DNA of 9,119 bases from Paracoccaceae bacterium. Lineage in GTDB: Bacteria > Pseudomonadota > Alphaproteobacteria > Rhodobacterales > Rhodobacteraceae. The position numbers were made by a program, and so were the translations under genes. Of the stretch, positions 6,350-9,119 are shown in pieces. The stretch covers positions 1 to 9,119 of the forward strand of contig JAASTF010000116.1 in assembly GCA_021767525.1 (NCBI GenBank). The letters are read 5' to 3'. Position 1 is the stretch's first letter. Every line of letters starts with the position of its first letter. The notes under the pieces are model-generated. The model made no database searches and had not been told where the DNA came from. It saw only the letters and a program-made list of their open reading frames with translations.

Positions 6350-7774
6350 TCAGGCAACGCGCGGTAGTTCCCGCGCTTCATCTTCGATAAAAGCCGCGTG
6401 CAGCGCCTTGATCACCGGTTTCAGGTCGTCGCGGTCAAGGATGAACTGCACATCCACGTTGCGCGGACCTTGTGTAGCGCCGATGGATTCATATCCCGCA
6501 TCGGCAATCGCTTGCAGGCCACGGGTCAGCACAGACAGTCCGCGCAGATCGCGCCCGATGACGGATGCCAGCGACAGGGTGCGCAGCTGCACCTCGGCCG
6601 AGGGGTATTTCGCCTTCAGCTCTTTTTCCACGCGGCGCATCGTTTTCAGCGACGTGTCCAGATAATGCGTGATCGTGTTGGCGTTCGATGCCTTCGACAC
6701 GATCCGCACGTCATGGCGCGTCAGCACGTCCAGGATGAACGCGTCATAACCTTTGACGCCCACCATGTCCTGTTCGAACACTTCCAGCGCGATGATATCA
6801 AGGCCGGTCACGATTTCCACGGCAGCCTCCTCCGCCGGCTGATCGTCGATCAGCGTGCCGGGATCATGCGGCTCGAATGCGTTGGTCACGCGCAACGGCA
6901 CATCGGCCTGGCGCAGCGTTTTCGCGGCCTTGGGGTGGATTGCCTCCATGCCCATGTTCGACAGCTGGTCGGCCACGTCGTAATTGGTCCAGCCCAGCTT
7001 GCGCACAGCATTTTGGCCCACAAGGTTCGGGTCTGCCGAAGACAGGTGGAATTCCTTGTGAATGATTGCTTCGCGCGCGCCGGTGAGCGCGGCCAGCTTG
7101 GAAAACGTCACCTCGGAGTAGCCGCGATCAAACTCGCGCATCAGCCCCTCGGCACATTGCGCATAGCCGGTGACGATTGGCATTTCGCTCATCGGATCGA
7201 CCGCTTTCATAGCGGTTTCAATCCGCTCTTCCAGGGTCACGTCGCCCTCGTCGCGCCAGCCTGACAGGTCGACCAGGCGTGCGTTCACCCCAGCGCGCTG
7301 CAACAGCAACGTCGTGGTGAAGGCGGAATGCGCCTCGCCCAAGCCCGACAAAAGCTCGCGGATTTGCAGCATGTGTTCGGACAGGCGGAAATGGCCATAC
7401 GAGCACAGGCGCTGCAGGTCGATCAGGCAGTTACGGGCGCCCTCGATCCGATCGCGCACGAATTCATCGGCGCGCTCGCGGTCGGCGGCATTTTCCAGCA
7501 CCTCTTTATGCGCCTCGACCATCGCGTCGGCCACGCGGTCCAGCGCCTCGTGCCAGCCGTGATCAGTGTCAGCGTTGGCAAACTGCGCGTAAACCCCGGG
7601 TTTGCCGGTTTTCTTGTGTTCCAGCAACAGGTTGGTGATGCCGCCAAAGGCCGACACCACGAAGACGCGGCCATACAGATCGTCGCCCTTGCGGTCGCCA
7701 ATGAACAGCGTATCCCGCAGTTCATTGACGCGCGACATGGATGTGCCGCCGATTTTCTCAACGGTATGGGTCAT
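6350..7774 (-). CDS. ask: Ectoine-linked aspartokinase (Ask_Ect)
   Basis: This cytoplasmic enzyme phosphorylates aspartate to aspartyl phosphate, the first step toward aspartate semialdehyde, which feeds ectoine synthesis. It has 474 residues. The kinase domain starts with VEKIGGTSMS (5-14; the usual aspartokinase KFGGTS box as KIGGTS), continues through SAFGGITNLL (41-50) and GYSEVTFSKLAA (218-229), and closes with the MGMEAIHPKAAKTL segment (274-287). Two ACT-type regulatory regions follow, roughly 325-395 and 395-465. The KIGGTSM box and the position behind ectC mark the ectoine-specific subgroup, reported to be less feedback-sensitive than housekeeping aspartokinases; that property is known from the family, not seen here. 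ATG 7774 lies two bases after the ectC stop, with GGTGG (7782-7786) upstream. It is the last gene of the operon. Confidence 0.95.
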   Translation of the reverse strand: MTHTVEKIGGTSMSRVNELRDTLFIGDRKGDDLYGRVFVVSAFGGITNLLLEHKKTGKPGVYAQFANADTDHGWHEALDRVADAMVEAHKEVLENAADRERADEFVRDRIEGARNCLIDLQRLCSYGHFRLSEHMLQIRELLSGLGEAHSAFTTTLLLQRAGVNARLVDLSGWRDEGDVTLEERIETAMKAVDPMSEMPIVTGYAQCAEGLMREFDRGYSEVTFSKLAALTGAREAIIHKEFHLSSADPNLVGQNAVRKLGWTNYDVADQLSNMGMEAIHPKAAKTLRQADVPLRVTNAFEPHDPGTLIDDQPAEEAAVEIVTGLDIIALEVFEQDMVGVKGYDAFILDVLTRHDVRIVSKASNANTITHYLDTSLKTMRRVEKELKAKYPSAEVQLRTLSLASVIGRDLRGLSVLTRGLQAIADAGYESIGATQGPRNVDVQFILDRDDLKPVIKALHAAFIEDEARELPRVA

Positions 7775-7776
7775 GG

Positions 7777-8178
7777 TCAGTCCACCAGTTCCTCGGGTGC
7801 CGCGTAAGAGCCATCTTCGCGGTGCACCTCGTTGCCTGTCACGGGCGGGTTAAAGCAGCAGGCCATCCACAGCTCTTCCTCGGCGCGCAGGGTATGTTTG
7901 TCATGCTCGTTCAATGCATACATCGTGCCTGGCTTGATCTGGTGTGTTTCACCCGTCGCCAGATCGGTGATGCTGCCCTTGCCTTGCATGCAATACACGC
8001 TTTCAAAGTGGTTCTTGTAATGGAACGTGTGCTCCGAACCCGCTTCGAGAACGGTGATATGGAACGAAAAGTTCATCCCGTCTTCGGCCAGCAACATCCG
8101 CACGGATGTCCACTGGGCATCCGAAACCACGCGGTCCTTGTCGTTCCTGGTGATATCGTCGAAATCGCGCACAATCAT
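7777..8178 (-). CDS. ectC: L-ectoine synthase
   Basis: EctC is a cupin-fold enzyme that cyclises N-gamma-acetyl-diaminobutyrate to ectoine with loss of water, the last step of synthesis of this osmoprotectant. It has 133 residues, full length. The iron-binding residues described for the family are in place with a shift of about two: Glu59 (in HFESVYC), Tyr87 (in GTMYALNEHD) and His95 (in HDKHTLRAEE). Substrate-side residues Trp23, Arg27, Cys107 and Phe109 are also present, so the enzyme should be active. The start follows the ectB stop by four bases, with GGAG inside the end of ectB (8187-8190), so the two genes are probably translationally coupled. The next gene is ask, with only two bases between. 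Confidence 0.97.
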   Translation of the reverse strand: MIVRDFDDITRNDKDRVVSDAQWTSVRMLLAEDGMNFSFHITVLEAGSEHTFHYKNHFESVYCMQGKGSITDLATGETHQIKPGTMYALNEHDKHTLRAEEELWMACCFNPPVTGNEVHREDGSYAAPEELVD

Positions 8179-8182
8179 TGTA

Positions 8183-9119
8183 TTACTCCGCAGCCATCTT
8201 GATGTTCGTCAGCGCCTCGCGGGTCGCATCCATCAGGATGTCGAAACCTTCGCGGAACAGCGCGGGCGAGGTTGTCAGCGGGGCCAGCACCTTGACCACT
8301 TCGTCATGGGCGCCCGAGGTTTCGATAATCAGGCCCTTGTCAAAGGCGCGGGCGCAGATGTCACCGGCCAGATCGCCGCTGCCCACATCGACACCCTGCA
8401 TCAGGCCGCGACCCTTCAGCGTGGCGCCAGGCACCATTTCGGCGATCTGTTGCAGCGCGGTCGTCAGCATGACCGACTTTTCCGCCAGTTCCTTCTGAAA
8501 CGTCTCATCCGCCCAGAACTTTTCCAACGCGACGCGCGCGGTGATAAAGGCATGGGTGTTGCCGCGGAATGTGCCGTTATGTTCGGCAGGCTTCCAGATG
8601 TCATGCTCGGGCTTGATCAGCAGCGCGGCAAAGGGCAGGCCCATACCGCCAAAGGATTTCGCCAGCGGCACCAGGTCGGGTTCGATACCCATTTCTTCGA
8701 AGCTGAAGAACGTGCCGGTGCGGCCGCAGCCCGCCTGAATGTCATCGACGATGAACAGCGCGCCATGCTTCTTGGCGATCTTGGCAATGCCTTGCATGAA
8801 TTCGGGGCTGGCGGCGTTCAGGCCACCCTCGCCCTGAACGGGCTCGATCAGGAATGCGGCCGGTGCGTCGATGCCGCTCGACGGGTTGTCGAGCATCTGT
8901 TCGATCAGCGCCAAACTGTCGACACCGTCGCCAAAGGCACCTTCAAACGGCATATGGGTCACGCCGTCCAGCGCGCTCATGCCGGAGCCACCCCGCTTGC
9001 CGGCATTGCCGGTCGCGGCGAGCGCGCCCATCGTCATACCATGAAAGCCGTTGGTGAAGGCGATGATGTTCTTGCGGCCGGTCACCTTGCGCGCCAGCTT
9101 CATCGCGGATTCCACGGCG
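8183..9119 (-). CDS. ectB: Diaminobutyrate-2-oxoglutarate aminotransferase, partial
   Basis: EctB is a PLP-dependent class III aminotransferase that converts aspartate 4-semialdehyde and glutamate to 2,4-diaminobutyrate, the first committed step of ectoine synthesis. The frame is open to the right edge, giving about 312 codons. The family is about 420-430 residues, so roughly the first quarter lies outside the window; a GTG at 9113-9115 is an internal Val (AVESAMKLARK), not a start. Visible marks are FHGMTMGALA, EPVQGEGGLN, the pyridine-binding VDDIQAGCGRTG, and the PLP Schiff-base lysine in LAKSFGG (codon at 8657-8659). The C-terminus, ending LTNIKMAAE, is complete with a TAA stop. Position ahead of ectC and ask separates it from other class III aminotransferases. 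ectA should lie just beyond the edge. Confidence 0.96.
   Translation of the reverse strand, partial: AVESAMKLARKVTGRKNIIAFTNGFHGMTMGALAATGNAGKRGGSGMSALDGVTHMPFEGAFGDGVDSLALIEQMLDNPSSGIDAPAAFLIEPVQGEGGLNAASPEFMQGIAKIAKKHGALFIVDDIQAGCGRTGTFFSFEEMGIEPDLVPLAKSFGGMGLPFAALLIKPEHDIWKPAEHNGTFRGNTHAFITARVALEKFWADETFQKELAEKSVMLTTALQQIAEMVPGATLKGRGLMQGVDVGSGDLAGDICARAFDKGLIIETSGAHDEVVKVLAPLTTSPALFREGFDILMDATREALTNIKMAAE

Overview
The window is about 9.1 kb of high-GC, tightly packed DNA with Sec signal peptides, TRAP transporters and an ectoine operon. This suggests a marine or halotolerant alphaproteobacterium, probably Rhodobacterales (the Roseobacter/Paracoccus side of the family). The placement is inferred from gene content and style, not from a marker gene. 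There are nine protein genes. Two run off the edges: a TRAP permease on the left and ectB on the right. No tRNA, rRNA, mobile element, CRISPR array or gene-free stretch over 300 bases was seen.

Left block (about 1-2443, minus strand): a TAXI-type periplasmic solute-binding protein followed by a fused (DctQM-like) TRAP permease, which is still open at base 1. A perfect 10-bp hairpin without a U-run lies between them.

Middle block (2586-6292, plus strand): a second TRAP system of the classical three-gene DctPQM type, followed 10 bases after dctM by an enzyme of the isocitrate lyase/PEP mutase superfamily. An intrinsic terminator lies between dctP and dctQ; dctQ and dctM overlap by ATGA. The enzyme has the lyase-type KRCGH motif, so the operon probably imports an organic acid, such as a substituted malate or a related di/tricarboxylate, and cleaves it. 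The substrate cannot be read from sequence. The two TRAP systems diverge from a shared 142-bp region containing a dyad (TTCGT-TT-ACGAA) that fits the FadR/GntR operator pattern.

Right block (6350-9119, minus strand): the downstream end of an ectoine biosynthesis operon, ectB (partial), ectC and the ectoine-linked aspartokinase ask. EctB makes diaminobutyrate from aspartate semialdehyde, EctC closes the ring to ectoine, and Ask raises the aspartyl-phosphate supply. ectA would be expected just beyond the right edge. ectD (ectoine hydroxylase) is not in its usual place between ectC and ask. This operon and the DctPQM-lyase operon converge on a 57-bp gap holding a terminator whose U-tract serves the ectoine side.
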